A stretch of 64,000 bases of DNA, from positions 1-64,000 of the forward strand of contig JACJJN010000015.1 in the NCBI GenBank assembly GCA_016899975.1, read 5' to 3'. The stretch comes from Lacrimispora saccharolytica. Its GTDB lineage: Bacteria > Bacillota > Clostridia > Lachnospirales > Lachnospiraceae. Below the pieces are notes generated by a model. It was not told where the DNA came from, made no database searches, and saw only the letters and a program-made list of their open reading frames with translations. Numbering within the stretch: position 1 is the stretch's first letter; every line of letters starts with the position of its first letter. The translations under genes and the position numbers were made by a program. Shown in pieces: positions 7,732-14,446 of the stretch.

Positions 7732-8670
7732 TTACTGCAGGAAATTATCGATGATCACGCTCTCCGCCTCTTCCTCGGAAAGCCCGAGAGTCCGAAGTTT
7801 CATGATCTGTTCATCGTTGATCCTTCCGATGGCTGCCTCATGGATGATCGCCGCATCCACATGCCGCGCGTCAATCTCCGGAATCGATGCCACCTGTGCA
7901 TGTTCCATGATAATGGAATCGCATTGGATATGCGCATGGCAGGCTGCATTTCCGATGGCTCTCGGATGGAAATTCTGCCGGGAAGTGCCTTTTGCCACGG
8001 ATCGCGAAATAATCTGGGCGTTGGTGCCGGAACCATTCATTTCCACATCAATATCGGAAACGGCGGTCTGCGCGTCGTGAGTCATCAGACGTTCCGTCAC
8101 ATTCAGACGGGAATTCTCTTTCATCCGTACATAGGTCTTGCGCACGGTGGAATCCACACCGCGGATCTGGGCGGTATCCAGTGTAAACACCGCTCCTTCT
8201 TCCAGTTCAATTTCTGTCACCGGGTTCAGGATCTTCTCTCCTGTTCCTTCGCCTTCTCCGTAGTGCTTTTCTTCATACCGGACATTGGCGTTTTTGCCCA
8301 CATGGAAAGCATGAATTCCATCATGGCGGGCATTGTCACAGCCGGCATTATGGATTCCGCAGCCGGCTACGATCGTCACATCCGCTCCTTCTTCTATATA
8401 AAAATCATTGTACACAATATCCGTCATTCCCGGAACTGCCAGGACAACAGGGATATGTACCTGTTCTCCCTGAGCCTCTTTGCTGATATATACATCGATT
8501 CCCTGACGGTCCGTCTTTCTCTTGATCTTGATATGCTCGCTGTCTCCATGGCAGAGGGAAGTTCCATTGTAGCGCAGGTTGTACGCGCCTTCCTTCCCGA
8601 AACTCTCCGTATCAATCTGGGCGAGTACCTGACGGGTAATCGCGTCCAGTTCTTCCATATCCCATTCCAT
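7732..8670 (-). CDS. smsB: SufB/SufD-like Fe-S cluster scaffold (SMS-type SmsB)
   Basis: A 312-residue member of the SufB/SufD beta-helix family, shorter than classical SufB (~465) and lacking its N-terminal domain. The core has A-G-C-G-I-H-N-A-G-C followed by A-R-H-D-G-I-H, and the C-terminal part contains H-A-H-I-Q-C-D-S-I-I and I-P-E-I-D-A-R, the segment that contacts the SufC ATPase and includes cluster ligands. It starts with TGATG overlap on the upstream ATPase gene, so the two are translationally coupled. Two-gene sufC-sufB-like systems without sufS/sufU are known from anaerobes as a minimal SUF-like (SMS) machinery; the role assigned here rests on that knowledge. Confidence 0.82.
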   Translation of the reverse strand: MEWDMEELDAITRQVLAQIDTESFGKEGAYNLRYNGTSLCHGDSEHIKIKRKTDRQGIDVYISKEAQGEQVHIPVVLAVPGMTDIVYNDFYIEEGADVTIVAGCGIHNAGCDNARHDGIHAFHVGKNANVRYEEKHYGEGEGTGEKILNPVTEIELEEGAVFTLDTAQIRGVDSTVRKTYVRMKENSRLNVTERLMTHDAQTAVSDIDVEMNGSGTNAQIISRSVAKGTSRQNFHPRAIGNAACHAHIQCDSIIMEHAQVASIPEIDARHVDAAIIHEAAIGRINDEQIMKLRTLGLSEEEAESVIIDNFLQ

Positions 8671-9401
8671 CAGTGCACACTCCTTTCTTTCATGCAGACA
8701 CAGGACGGCTGATCCTCAAAAAGCACGGGCAGCATATCCTCTCTCTTTCCGCACCGATCAACCTCCGCGTCATTGATGATCAGAATTCTGTCCGCCATCT
8801 GTATGATCCTTTCCTGATGGGAGATCAGGATCAGGCTCTGATCCTTCGCCTCGTGAATCTGTTCAAACTGTTTCACCAGCATGGAAAAGCTCCAAAGGTC
8901 GATTCCTGCCTCCGGCTCATCAAAGATACAGATCTTATGCTGCTTTGCCAGCACCGTGGCAATCTCGATCCGCTTGCGCTCGCCGCCGGAAAGGGTGGCA
9001 TCTACCTCCCGTTTCAGGTACTCTCTGGCACACAGTCCAACGTTGCTGAGCAATGTGCAGCACACCTCCTCAGGCAGTTCCCTGCCCGCCGCCAGATTCA
9101 AAAGACGTTCCACCGTCATTCCCTTAAAAACCGGAGGCTGCTGGAACGCATAGCCGATCCCCGCCTTTGCTCTTTCATCCGGAGTCATCTGTGTCAGATC
9201 CACCCCATCCAGTATGATCTTTCCGCTGCTGGCAGGAACGATCCCCATCAGTACCTTTGCAAGCGTAGATTTTCCTCCGCCGTTGGGTCCTGTGATCACC
9301 AACATTTCTCCGTCCTGTACATCAAAACTCACATCCCGGAGAAGTGTCACTTCTTTTCCGTTTTCCATGACTTTATAAGTCAGATTTTCTACCTGAAGCA
9401 T
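8670..9401 (-). CDS. smsC: SufC-like ABC ATPase of the minimal Fe-S assembly system (SmsC)
   Basis: A 243-residue soluble ABC ATPase with Walker A G-P-N-G-G-G-K-S-T (about residues 39-47), signature L-S-G-G-E-R-K-R-I-E, Walker B I-C-I-F-D-E-P-E-A-G-I-D and the switch histidine in I-S-H-Q-E. The E-P-E-A-G-I-D variant is typical of SufC-like proteins, which form a soluble complex with SufB/SufD and have no membrane partner. AAAGGA precedes the ATG. It is the first gene of a two-gene operon and its stop codon overlaps the smsB start by one base. Confidence 0.88.
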   Translation of the reverse strand: MLQVENLTYKVMENGKEVTLLRDVSFDVQDGEMLVITGPNGGGKSTLAKVLMGIVPASSGKIILDGVDLTQMTPDERAKAGIGYAFQQPPVFKGMTVERLLNLAAGRELPEEVCCTLLSNVGLCAREYLKREVDATLSGGERKRIEIATVLAKQHKICIFDEPEAGIDLWSFSMLVKQFEQIHEAKDQSLILISHQERIIQMADRILIINDAEVDRCGKREDMLPVLFEDQPSCVCMKERSVH

Positions 9402-9443
9402 CTTATCATCATCCTTTTTCTGTGATTCCTTTATCGTCCGGCG

Positions 9444-9468
9444 CCATATACCCTATACCCGTATATGG
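9444..9468. promoter_or_regulatory. inverted repeat in the smsCB leader
   Basis: CCATATAC and GTATATGG are arranged around a nine-base centre (9452-9460), about 18 bases downstream of the predicted -10 element of the smsCB promoter. The position suits a repressor, for example an Fe-S responsive Rrf2-type regulator, but the motif is not one I can assign. Confidence 0.45.
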
Positions 9469-9485
9469 ATTGCCTGATAAATCTA

Positions 9486-9514
9486 ATGCTATCACATTTC
9501 GTACCGGATTTCAA
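9486..9514 (-). promoter_or_regulatory. promoter of smsCB
   Basis: On the minus strand TTGAAA (9514-9509) and TAGCAT (9491-9486) are 17 bases apart, 85 bases before the smsC start. The -10 is imperfect. Confidence 0.5.
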
Positions 9515-9542
9515 CGGTTGCCAAGGCTTTTCTGCGGAACCG

Positions 9543-9854
9543 TTATCCTGCCAGCACCTTCCACCGGCAGGTTTCCGGCTGAAACAACAGCGTGACCAGT
9601 CTCTGCTGGTTCCGAAAGACAATCCTGCATTTATATTCCCATGCAACACTTCCGGCATAATATTTTTTCTCACAGCTCGTCACAAAGATCTCATCCACAG
9701 AAAAAATTTCTCCATCCTGATCCTGTAGCTTCATCGAAAGCGGGATCGCACGGCCGGAGGCGGTAAACCAACATTTTACCGCCGCCTCCTGCGGTCTCCG
9801 CCGAATGGTTTCTGTACCAGGCATCTGCTGTTTTTCTATTGTTCCCCACGTCAT
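9543..9854 (-). CDS. SOS-controlled small protein of unknown function
   Basis: A ~103-residue protein of unknown family. The N-terminal third is polar and basic. The rest looks beta-rich: K-C-W-F-T-A-S-G-R-A-I-P-L, a K-K-Y-Y-A-G turn, then W-E-Y-K-C-R-I-V-F and a final E-T-C-R-W-K-V. I believe similar short hypothetical proteins occur in other Lachnospiraceae, but I know no function. The ATG at 9854 has GGAAG seven bases upstream; an ATG at 9869 in the same frame is possible but has no ribosome site. Directly upstream is a strong promoter containing two LexA-type boxes, which points to a DNA damage response role. Confidence 0.6.
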   Translation of the reverse strand: MTWGTIEKQQMPGTETIRRRPQEAAVKCWFTASGRAIPLSMKLQDQDGEIFSVDEIFVTSCEKKYYAGSVAWEYKCRIVFRNQQRLVTLLFQPETCRWKVLAG

Positions 9855-9878
9855 TTTACCACTTCCCATTCTTATGGC

Positions 9879-9904
9879 TTAAGCAGAACATACGTTCTGC
9901 TTAA
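9879..9904. promoter_or_regulatory. LexA/DinR-type operator 1 (extended palindrome)
   Basis: TTAAGCAGAAC-ATAC-GTTCTGCTTAA is a perfect 11-bp inverted repeat. Its core GAAC-N4-GTTC matches 12 of 14 positions of the Gram-positive SOS box CGAACRNRYGTTYG. It begins next to the -10 element and covers the expected transcription start. Confidence 0.7.
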
Positions 9905-9933
9905 ATTATACAAACATTTGTTCGGTATTTCAA
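9905..9933 (-). promoter_or_regulatory. strong sigma-A promoter of the SOS-controlled gene
   Basis: TTGAAA (9933-9928) and a consensus TATAAT (9910-9905) are separated by exactly 17 bases. The spacer holds a complete SOS box. Confidence 0.8.
9911..9924. promoter_or_regulatory. LexA/DinR-type operator 2, inside the promoter spacer
   Basis: Read on the minus strand the site is CGAACAAATGTTTG, matching all 14 positions of the Gram-positive SOS consensus CGAACRNRYGTTYG. It lies between the -35 and -10 elements, so bound LexA would block RNA polymerase. Confidence 0.78.
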
Positions 9934-9953
9934 GTGGAAGTTTTTGTAATCGT

Positions 9954-9981
9954 GTAACAGTTCAGCCAGCTGAACTGTTAC
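9954..9981. repeat. dispersed palindromic repeat, copy 1 (perfect)
   Basis: GTAACAGTTCAGC-CA-GCTGAACTGTTAC: 13-bp arms without mismatch and a two-base centre. It belongs to a family of at least five clear or partial copies in intergenic parts of this window. Confidence 0.75.
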
Positions 9982-10086
9982 GTAATCGTTCCTCTTCAAA
10001 CACTCCAGCCGTGACTTTTTGTGCTCTGCTATGATATGATAGATACATCAGAGCATATTAGAGCGTGTTTGAAAAGGAGGAGAAAA

Positions 10087-10438
10087 ATGATTCGAATGTT
10101 TGATGCCTGCAATCTTGACCAGGTCATGGAGCTCTGGCTTAACGGCAATATCGAAGCCCATGATTTTATCCCAAGGAATTACTGGGAGTCAAATGCCCCG
10201 ATGGTCCGGGAACAGCTCTTACAGGCAGAAATTTATGTATATGAAACCGATGGGAAGATCCTTGGATTTGTCGGACTGCAGGGAGACTATCTGGCAGGAA
10301 TTTTTGTGAACAGACATGCGCGCCATGGAATTTTACCTGAGAGAAGGATTTTCTGCCCTTTCCGAAGATATCGATGAAGCTACCGGGGAAACAGATATTG
10401 TTCTGTCATGGAAATTTGAAGAAAGGAACCGCCTCTGA
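10087..10438 (+). pseudogene. GNAT acetyltransferase with an internal deletion and frameshift
   Basis: The frame from the ATG at 10087 (AGGAGG upstream) encodes the N-terminal half of a GNAT acetyltransferase, up to the strand Y-L-A-G-I-F-V before the acetyl-CoA loop, then runs into foreign codons after H-A-R. A second frame from 10325 encodes the C-terminal end (E-F-Y-L-R-E-G-F ... V-L-S-W-K-F) and stops at 10438. The CoA-binding R/Q-x-x-G-x-G/A loop and the following helix, about 25 codons, are missing. GCGC sequence at the junction would fit a short-homology deletion. The product cannot be active. Confidence 0.8.
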
Positions 10439-10458
10439 TTCTGACAGAGGCGGTTCCT
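10424..10458. terminator. hairpin between convergent genes
   Basis: AGGAACCGCCTCTG and its exact complement pair around a seven-base loop, overlapping the end of the acetyltransferase remnant. No long T run follows on the plus strand; on the minus strand TTCTTCAAATTT follows. It probably separates the remnant from the convergent queL gene. Confidence 0.55.
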
Positions 10459-10497
10459 GCATCCATTTCATTCTCTTATTTTACTCCGGCAGTTGTT

Positions 10498-11187
10498 TCA
10501 GTCTCCGACACCGAAGTCTGTCTTCTCATACAGCACTTCCACGGTCGGGTCGTCCAGAAGCCATGCATATTTTTCCATAAACCAGTCTACAAGCTCCTGG
10601 TCGCGTTTGACATCCGTGGAATTATCGGTAAATACGTTGACCGTTCCCAGTTCGAAGTGCTCCTTCAGCATACGGATATCGTAATCGATCATCTCTTTTG
10701 TCTGCCCTTTGATTCCAACCATCAGGCACGGGGAGTCAAAGTATCGGCGCACCTCTTCCGGTGAATGGAAATCCGCATGCTTGTTCAGGTATCCCTCACG
10801 AAATTCCTCATCGAATGTCTCGACGCCGATCTTAAATGTGATCGGAATTCTCATAAACTCCCTCATCTGCTGAAGCCGGTTTCGGTACATCCAGTGCGCC
10901 TCAAAGAAGAGACGGTGTATGTGCTTTTCCCGGACAATCCTGCGGATCAGCTCCAGCGTCTCATCCGGCAGCTCAAAGCAGCTTCCGGAATTGATCACTT
11001 CCAGAACGCCGAATTCACCTGTGACATTGGAGAGCACCTCAGCGTTCAGCGTAAGCATCTCCTCCCTGTCCCTGGAATTGTCGTCGATGTAGTCACAAAA
11101 GCGGCACTTGCCCCATGCGCAGGGGCGGCTTTTGAGAAGAACGATCTCTCTTTGATTTTTATTCGTGATACGGTTATAACGCTCCAC
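10498..11187 (-). CDS. queL: radical SAM protein, probable queuine lyase (QueL)
   Basis: A 229-residue radical SAM protein. The cluster motif near residue 23 is C-x4-C-x2-C (C-A-W-G-K-C-R-F-C), wider than the classical C-x3-C-x2-C. Later segments S-G-S-C-F-E-L-P and G-V-E-T-F-D-E are consistent with SAM binding strands. It is the third gene of an operon with a nucleoside hydrolase-like gene and an ECF S subunit, overlapping the latter by 14 bases. In Clostridioides difficile such a set salvages queuine: QueK releases the base and the radical SAM enzyme QueL converts it to preQ1. The start is GTG, eight bases after GGAGG. The assignment rests on context and the upstream preQ1 aptamer. Confidence 0.75.
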   Translation of the reverse strand: MERYNRITNKNQREIVLLKSRPCAWGKCRFCDYIDDNSRDREEMLTLNAEVLSNVTGEFGVLEVINSGSCFELPDETLELIRRIVREKHIHRLFFEAHWMYRNRLQQMREFMRIPITFKIGVETFDEEFREGYLNKHADFHSPEEVRRYFDSPCLMVGIKGQTKEMIDYDIRMLKEHFELGTVNVFTDNSTDVKRDQELVDWFMEKYAWLLDDPTVEVLYEKTDFGVGD

Positions 11188-11770
11188 GATGTTTTCCTCC
11201 GTTTTTCATTATCATTCTGAACGGTGCGGGAAGTGCCCGCACCAGAACTGCCGCCAGCGCCAGGCAGGCGAAGCGGTCCAGGTAATCGGTCAGTGCCTGA
11301 ACGGCGCACACGCTTACCGTCAGATTCCATCCAAGTCCATGGAGAAACTGCACGAGAATCGTGGAGCCTGAGGACGTGATGCCGCCGAATAAAAACGCGG
11401 TCACGGAAGCGCTCACCACAGTTCCCGGAAGGGATACCAGGATCGCGGCAGGGAAGAGGCGCGGCAGGCGAAGCTGCCTGTCCTGCACAATTCTGATCTT
11501 CTGAAATACAACTCCCGCAAGTGCTCCTGTGATGAGCTGCACCGGCAGGTAGTAAAGCGCATAGGGGTCTGTGGTGACGCCGTTCAGGAGCGCGCTCGCC
11601 GCTCCGGTCACCGCGCCCCAAAGCGGTCCGAACAGCGCCCCTGCCGCCATTGTCCCGATGGAATCCAGATACAGCGGAAGCCTGAGCATCAGCGCCAGAT
11701 TTGCTCCGATGATATTTACGACAGCAAGCACCGCAAGTGCGCAGAGCTGCACAGATGGAAGTTTCTTCAT
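11174..11770 (-). CDS. ECF transporter S component, probable queuosine/queuine precursor importer
   Basis: A 198-residue very hydrophobic protein with about six membrane segments. The N-terminal portion (L-R-L-P-L-Y-L-D-S-I-G-T, then G-P-x-W-G-A-V-T-G-x-x-S-A-L-L-N-G) is typical of ECF-type substrate-binding S subunits of the QueT/QrtT group. Such subunits dock on a shared EcfA/EcfA'/EcfT module encoded elsewhere. It overlaps the hydrolase stop by four bases (ATGA) and the radical SAM gene by 14, so all three are translated from one mRNA. The ligand is inferred from the operon and riboswitch, not from the sequence itself. Confidence 0.75.
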   Translation of the reverse strand: MKKLPSVQLCALAVLAVVNIIGANLALMLRLPLYLDSIGTMAAGALFGPLWGAVTGAASALLNGVTTDPYALYYLPVQLITGALAGVVFQKIRIVQDRQLRLPRLFPAAILVSLPGTVVSASVTAFLFGGITSSGSTILVQFLHGLGWNLTVSVCAVQALTDYLDRFACLALAAVLVRALPAPFRMIMKNGGKHRGAL

Positions 11771-12786
11771 CGCAGCACCCTCCCCATCAGTTCCTCCAGC
11801 ACCTGTTCCTCACACTCGCCGATGACACGCGTGAAGAAAAATTTCATAAACCGCAGCGCATCGGTCTTTGTCAGAATATGGCTGTTCTTCTCACGTTTCC
11901 AGAAGTCATGGTCATCCACTACCGTCTGTCCCAGGCAGATGCCCTCGGTCTCCACCTCGGTGTGTGCCGCAAAACCGCTGCACATGGTACGATCGATAAA
12001 GTATGCCACTGCCAGCGGATCGTTGATCACACAGCCAATGATCCCCTCCTGCTTCCAGTGGAAATCAAAATAAAACCGCGTGATTCTTCGAATAAAATCT
12101 CCTCTCTCAGGATTCAGGCAGCACATATATTCCAACAGGTTCGGCGTCAGCACGATCTCGCGGGTGACGTCAAGACCGATCATGTGAATTCTTTTCCCGC
12201 GCAAAACAGGAAGCGCGGCAAATCCTGCGTAGACTTCCCCTGCCGCATGGGGATCGCACCAGTAATTGTATTCCGCCACCGGCGAACAGTTTCCATGGCT
12301 CTTATAGCTTCCGCCCATAGACACCAATTCTCCAAGTCCGGCAAGGCTCTCCGGATACTGCCGCATCAAACGCGCCAGATTCGTCATCGGTCCCAGAGCA
12401 ATAATGGAAATCTTTGCCTCCTCGGGAGCCTTTGCCGCCTGTTCCAGCATCCGGGCAAGAAATTGTACTGCCCCTGTCCTGGGGCGCATTTTTGTAACTT
12501 CGGGGTAATGGGATTCTCCGAGCCCGTCCTCCCCATGAGTGTCCATGGCATCCACATACGTGCGGACAAGAGGGCTCTCCTCTCCGATATAGACTGGTAT
12601 GTCCATTCTGCCCATCTGTTTTAAAATCTTCAGGGCATTCTCGGCGCCCATACGCGCCGGGACGTTACCGCAGACGACCGTGATGCCCAGGATTTCCAGT
12701 TCCGGCGACGCGAGCGCCAACATCAGCGCCAGGGCGTCGTCAATCCCCGGGTCACAGTCTATAATGACTTTCTTTGCTGCATTCAT
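11767..12786 (-). CDS. queK: nucleoside hydrolase family protein, probable queuosine hydrolase (QueK)
   Basis: A 339-residue inosine-uridine-preferring nucleoside hydrolase fold protein. The calcium-binding motif D-C-D-P-G-I-D-D-A is at residues 10-18; later family positions include the A-L-G-P-M-T-N-L-A segment and the C-terminal N-D-P-L-A. It is a little longer than common purine/pyrimidine nucleoside hydrolases. In the presence of a queuine-type lyase, an S subunit and a preQ1 aptamer, hydrolysis of queuosine (or its 5'-phosphate) to queuine is the likely role. AAGGAG precedes the ATG at 12786. It is the first gene of the operon. An ordinary nucleoside hydrolase is the main alternative. 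Confidence 0.78.
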   Translation of the reverse strand: MNAAKKVIIDCDPGIDDALALMLALASPELEILGITVVCGNVPARMGAENALKILKQMGRMDIPVYIGEESPLVRTYVDAMDTHGEDGLGESHYPEVTKMRPRTGAVQFLARMLEQAAKAPEEAKISIIALGPMTNLARLMRQYPESLAGLGELVSMGGSYKSHGNCSPVAEYNYWCDPHAAGEVYAGFAALPVLRGKRIHMIGLDVTREIVLTPNLLEYMCCLNPERGDFIRRITRFYFDFHWKQEGIIGCVINDPLAVAYFIDRTMCSGFAAHTEVETEGICLGQTVVDDHDFWKREKNSHILTKTDALRFMKFFFTRVIGECEEQVLEELMGRVLR

Positions 12787-12837
12787 TCTCCAATCTCCTT
12801 TTCTTTTTCTGTTTCCGCCGTGCGGCGGTACGAGATA

Positions 12838-12872
12838 CTTGGTTTTTTATACTGGGAAGTTCACGAACCAGT
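12838..12872 (-). promoter_or_regulatory. preQ1-I riboswitch aptamer
   Basis: Read on the minus strand, ACTGG and CCAGT form a five-bp stem around a 12-base loop that begins TTCG, followed directly by the A-rich tail TATAAAAAACCAAG. Stem length, 12-base loop and tail closely follow preQ1-I aptamers. It lies 52 bases before the queK start. Upstream are a TATAAT at 12903-12898 (its -35 is weak) and a strong hairpin at 12874-12897. A short CCGCCG/CGGCGG hairpin follows the aptamer; no terminator T run is seen, so control may act on translation. Confidence 0.72.
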
Positions 12873-12988
12873 CCGAAGCTGCGTATACGCGGCTTCGATT
12901 ATATAAATGCAACAGTGAGTATATCACAGATTTTTCCAAAAAGAAACCTTTGAAAGTATCTTTTCCTGCTTTCGTAAACAGAATTGAA

Positions 12989-13017
12989 AAAAGCACCCTG
13001 ATCTACAGAGTGCTTTT
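12989..13017 (-). terminator. terminator after tRNA-Arg
   Basis: AAAAGCAC and GTGCTTTT pair around a 13-base loop, and the minus strand ends in TTTTTT. It lies 30 bases beyond the tRNA 3' end. Confidence 0.7.
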
Positions 13018-13046
13018 CATTGACCTGCAATCCTGCAGGCATTATC

Positions 13047-13120
13047 CGTGCGTTAGAAGATTCGAACTCCCGACCTTTTGGTCCGTAGCCAAACGCTCTA
13101 TCCAGCTGAGCTAAACGCAC
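13047..13120 (-). tRNA. tRNA-Arg (anticodon ACG)
   Basis: The cloverleaf can be drawn directly: acceptor GTGCGTT with AACGCAC, D stem GCTC/GAGC, anticodon stem TTTGG/CCAAA with loop CTACGGA (anticodon ACG, read as ICG), and a T arm with loop TTCGAAT. The 3' CCA is not encoded. Confidence 0.95.
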
Positions 13121-13262
13121 ATATCTGTTGAACTCGTCAACAAAATATAATATATCCTATTTGACACAATTTGTCAACAGATTTTTTGATTTTTTCAAAG
13201 AAAAAAAATTCTTGCCATATGGTTTCAAAAACTATATAATGTAGCTAGTGAGGTGATAACAG

Positions 13263-13862
13263 ATGCATATTGACACAACTGAAATGATTGACGAATTACT
13301 TGAATCTCTTTCCAAAGTAGACGGTATTCATCCGGAAGATGTTCCGAATATTGATTTATATATGGATCAGGTAACCACTTTTATGGATGCACACCTGGAA
13401 TCCTCCAAACGTTACCAGGAAGACAAGATTCTGACCAAAACCATGATCAACAATTATGCAAAAAATCATCTTCTCCCTCCGCCGGAGAAGAAAAAGTATT
13501 CCAAAGAGCATATGCTGATCCTGATCTTTATTTATTATTTAAAAAGTATTCTTTCCATCAACGATATTCAGACACTTCTCGAACCGATCACAGACAAATA
13601 TTTTCATTCAGAAGAAGGGTTCTCGATCACGGATCTGTATCAGGGTGTTTTCGTTTTGGAGCGTTCCGAAATCGAAGCGGTACGGGAAGATCTTCTCAAA
13701 ACTTTCGAAATGGCAAAGACCTCTTTCCCGGACGCACCGGAGGAAGAAAAGGATTTTCTCCAGATGTTTTCTTTTGTCTGCATGCTCAGTTTCGACGTCT
13801 ATCTGAAAAAACAGATGATTGAAGAACTGATTGACAGAATGCCTCCAAAAAAAGCAAAATAA
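13263..13862 (+). CDS. DUF1836 domain protein (putative MerR-like DNA-binding)
   Basis: A 199-residue protein of the DUF1836 family. It carries the characteristic region with L-T-K-T-M-I-N-N-Y-A-K (residues ~58-68) and K-Y-S-K-E-H-M-L-I-L-I-F-I-Y-Y-L-K, a helical winged-helix-like fold suggested to be related to MerR DNA-binding domains. The function is unknown. GAGGTGATAACAG before the ATG provides the ribosome site. It is a single gene, closed by the strong hairpin at 13873-13940. Confidence 0.82.
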   Translation: MHIDTTEMIDELLESLSKVDGIHPEDVPNIDLYMDQVTTFMDAHLESSKRYQEDKILTKTMINNYAKNHLLPPPEKKKYSKEHMLILIFIYYLKSILSINDIQTLLEPITDKYFHSEEGFSITDLYQGVFVLERSEIEAVREDLLKTFEMAKTSFPDAPEEEKDFLQMFSFVCMLSFDVYLKKQMIEELIDRMPPKKAK

Positions 13863-13872
13863 AAAATAGCAG

Positions 13873-13940
13873 AAAAAATCCGGATTCCATGCTTCTGAAC
13901 TGCTCCTGCAGTCAGACAGACCATGGAATCCGGATTTTTT
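13873..13940. terminator. long bidirectional terminator
   Basis: Nineteen-bp arms (13873-13891 against 13922-13940), with A6 on one side and T6 on the other, enclose a second imperfect stem (CTGA.CTGC/GCAGTCAG). It lies between the convergent DUF1836 and YerC genes and can serve both. Confidence 0.8.
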
Positions 13941-13959
13941 CATGGAATACAGGCGTTCT

Positions 13960-14265
13960 TTATTCCTCCGGTGTCTCTTCTGCTGCCATCCGTTCAAAAA
14001 CCATCTCATATCCGTCATTCCCATAACTGAGGGAACGGTTGACACGGCTGATCGTCGCAGTGGAAGCACCTGTCTTTTCTGAAATTTCCAGATATGTCTT
14101 CTTCTCCCGAAGCATTTTCGCCACTTCAAAGCGCTGGGAAAGAGAAAGAAGCTCATTGATCGTACATACATCCTCAAAAAACGTATAACACTCGTCCCTG
14201 TTGCGCAGGCTCAGGATTGCATCAAACAACTGATCTACTGCTTCTGTATGAATCTTTTTGTTCAT
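13960..14265 (-). CDS. YerC/YecD family TrpR-related protein
   Basis: A 101-residue member of the YerC/YecD group, related to the Trp repressor. It has the leader segment L-x-x-L-x-x-x-D-E-C-Y-x-F-F-E-D-V-C-T-I-x-E-L and a helix-turn-helix T-Y-L-E-I-S-E-K-T-G-A-S-T-A-T-I-S-R-V. The targets are not known; homologs occur as single genes in many Firmicutes. GGGAGG lies nine bases before the ATG. Confidence 0.88.
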   Translation of the reverse strand: MNKKIHTEAVDQLFDAILSLRNRDECYTFFEDVCTINELLSLSQRFEVAKMLREKKTYLEISEKTGASTATISRVNRSLSYGNDGYEMVFERMAAEETPEE

Positions 14266-14381
14266 ATTTTAAAAACCTCCCGATAAGCCCATTTTCTGTG
14301 GGTACATTTCTCAGCAAGCACAATAGTATTTTAGCACACTAAAGTTTTAAATACAAGCAAAATTTTCAGGCTCAAAACGAG

Positions 14382-14429
14382 CTGTAACCGCCCGCCTCTT
14401 CACGTCTGTGAAGAAACGGGCGGTTACAG
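14382..14429 (-). terminator. hairpin downstream of the PHP gene
   Basis: CTGTAACCGCCCG and CGGGCGGTTACAG (13 bp) enclose an inner CTTCAC/GTGAAG stem. It follows the end of the xylan operon's last gene by 17 bases. The T run after it on the minus strand is weak (CTCGTTTTG). The outer GTAAC/GTTAC ends resemble the dispersed palindromes. Confidence 0.55.
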
Positions 14430-14446
14430 AGGGACGTACAGGAAGG

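Noticed and set aside
12899-13120. Open frame across tRNA-Arg
   Set aside because: It covers the tRNA and its terminator and shows no protein features.
13047-13120. Functional link between tRNA-Arg and the neighbouring queuosine salvage genes
   Set aside because: Queuosine occurs in tRNAs with GUN anticodons (Asn, Asp, His, Tyr), not in tRNA-Arg(ACG); the position looks accidental.
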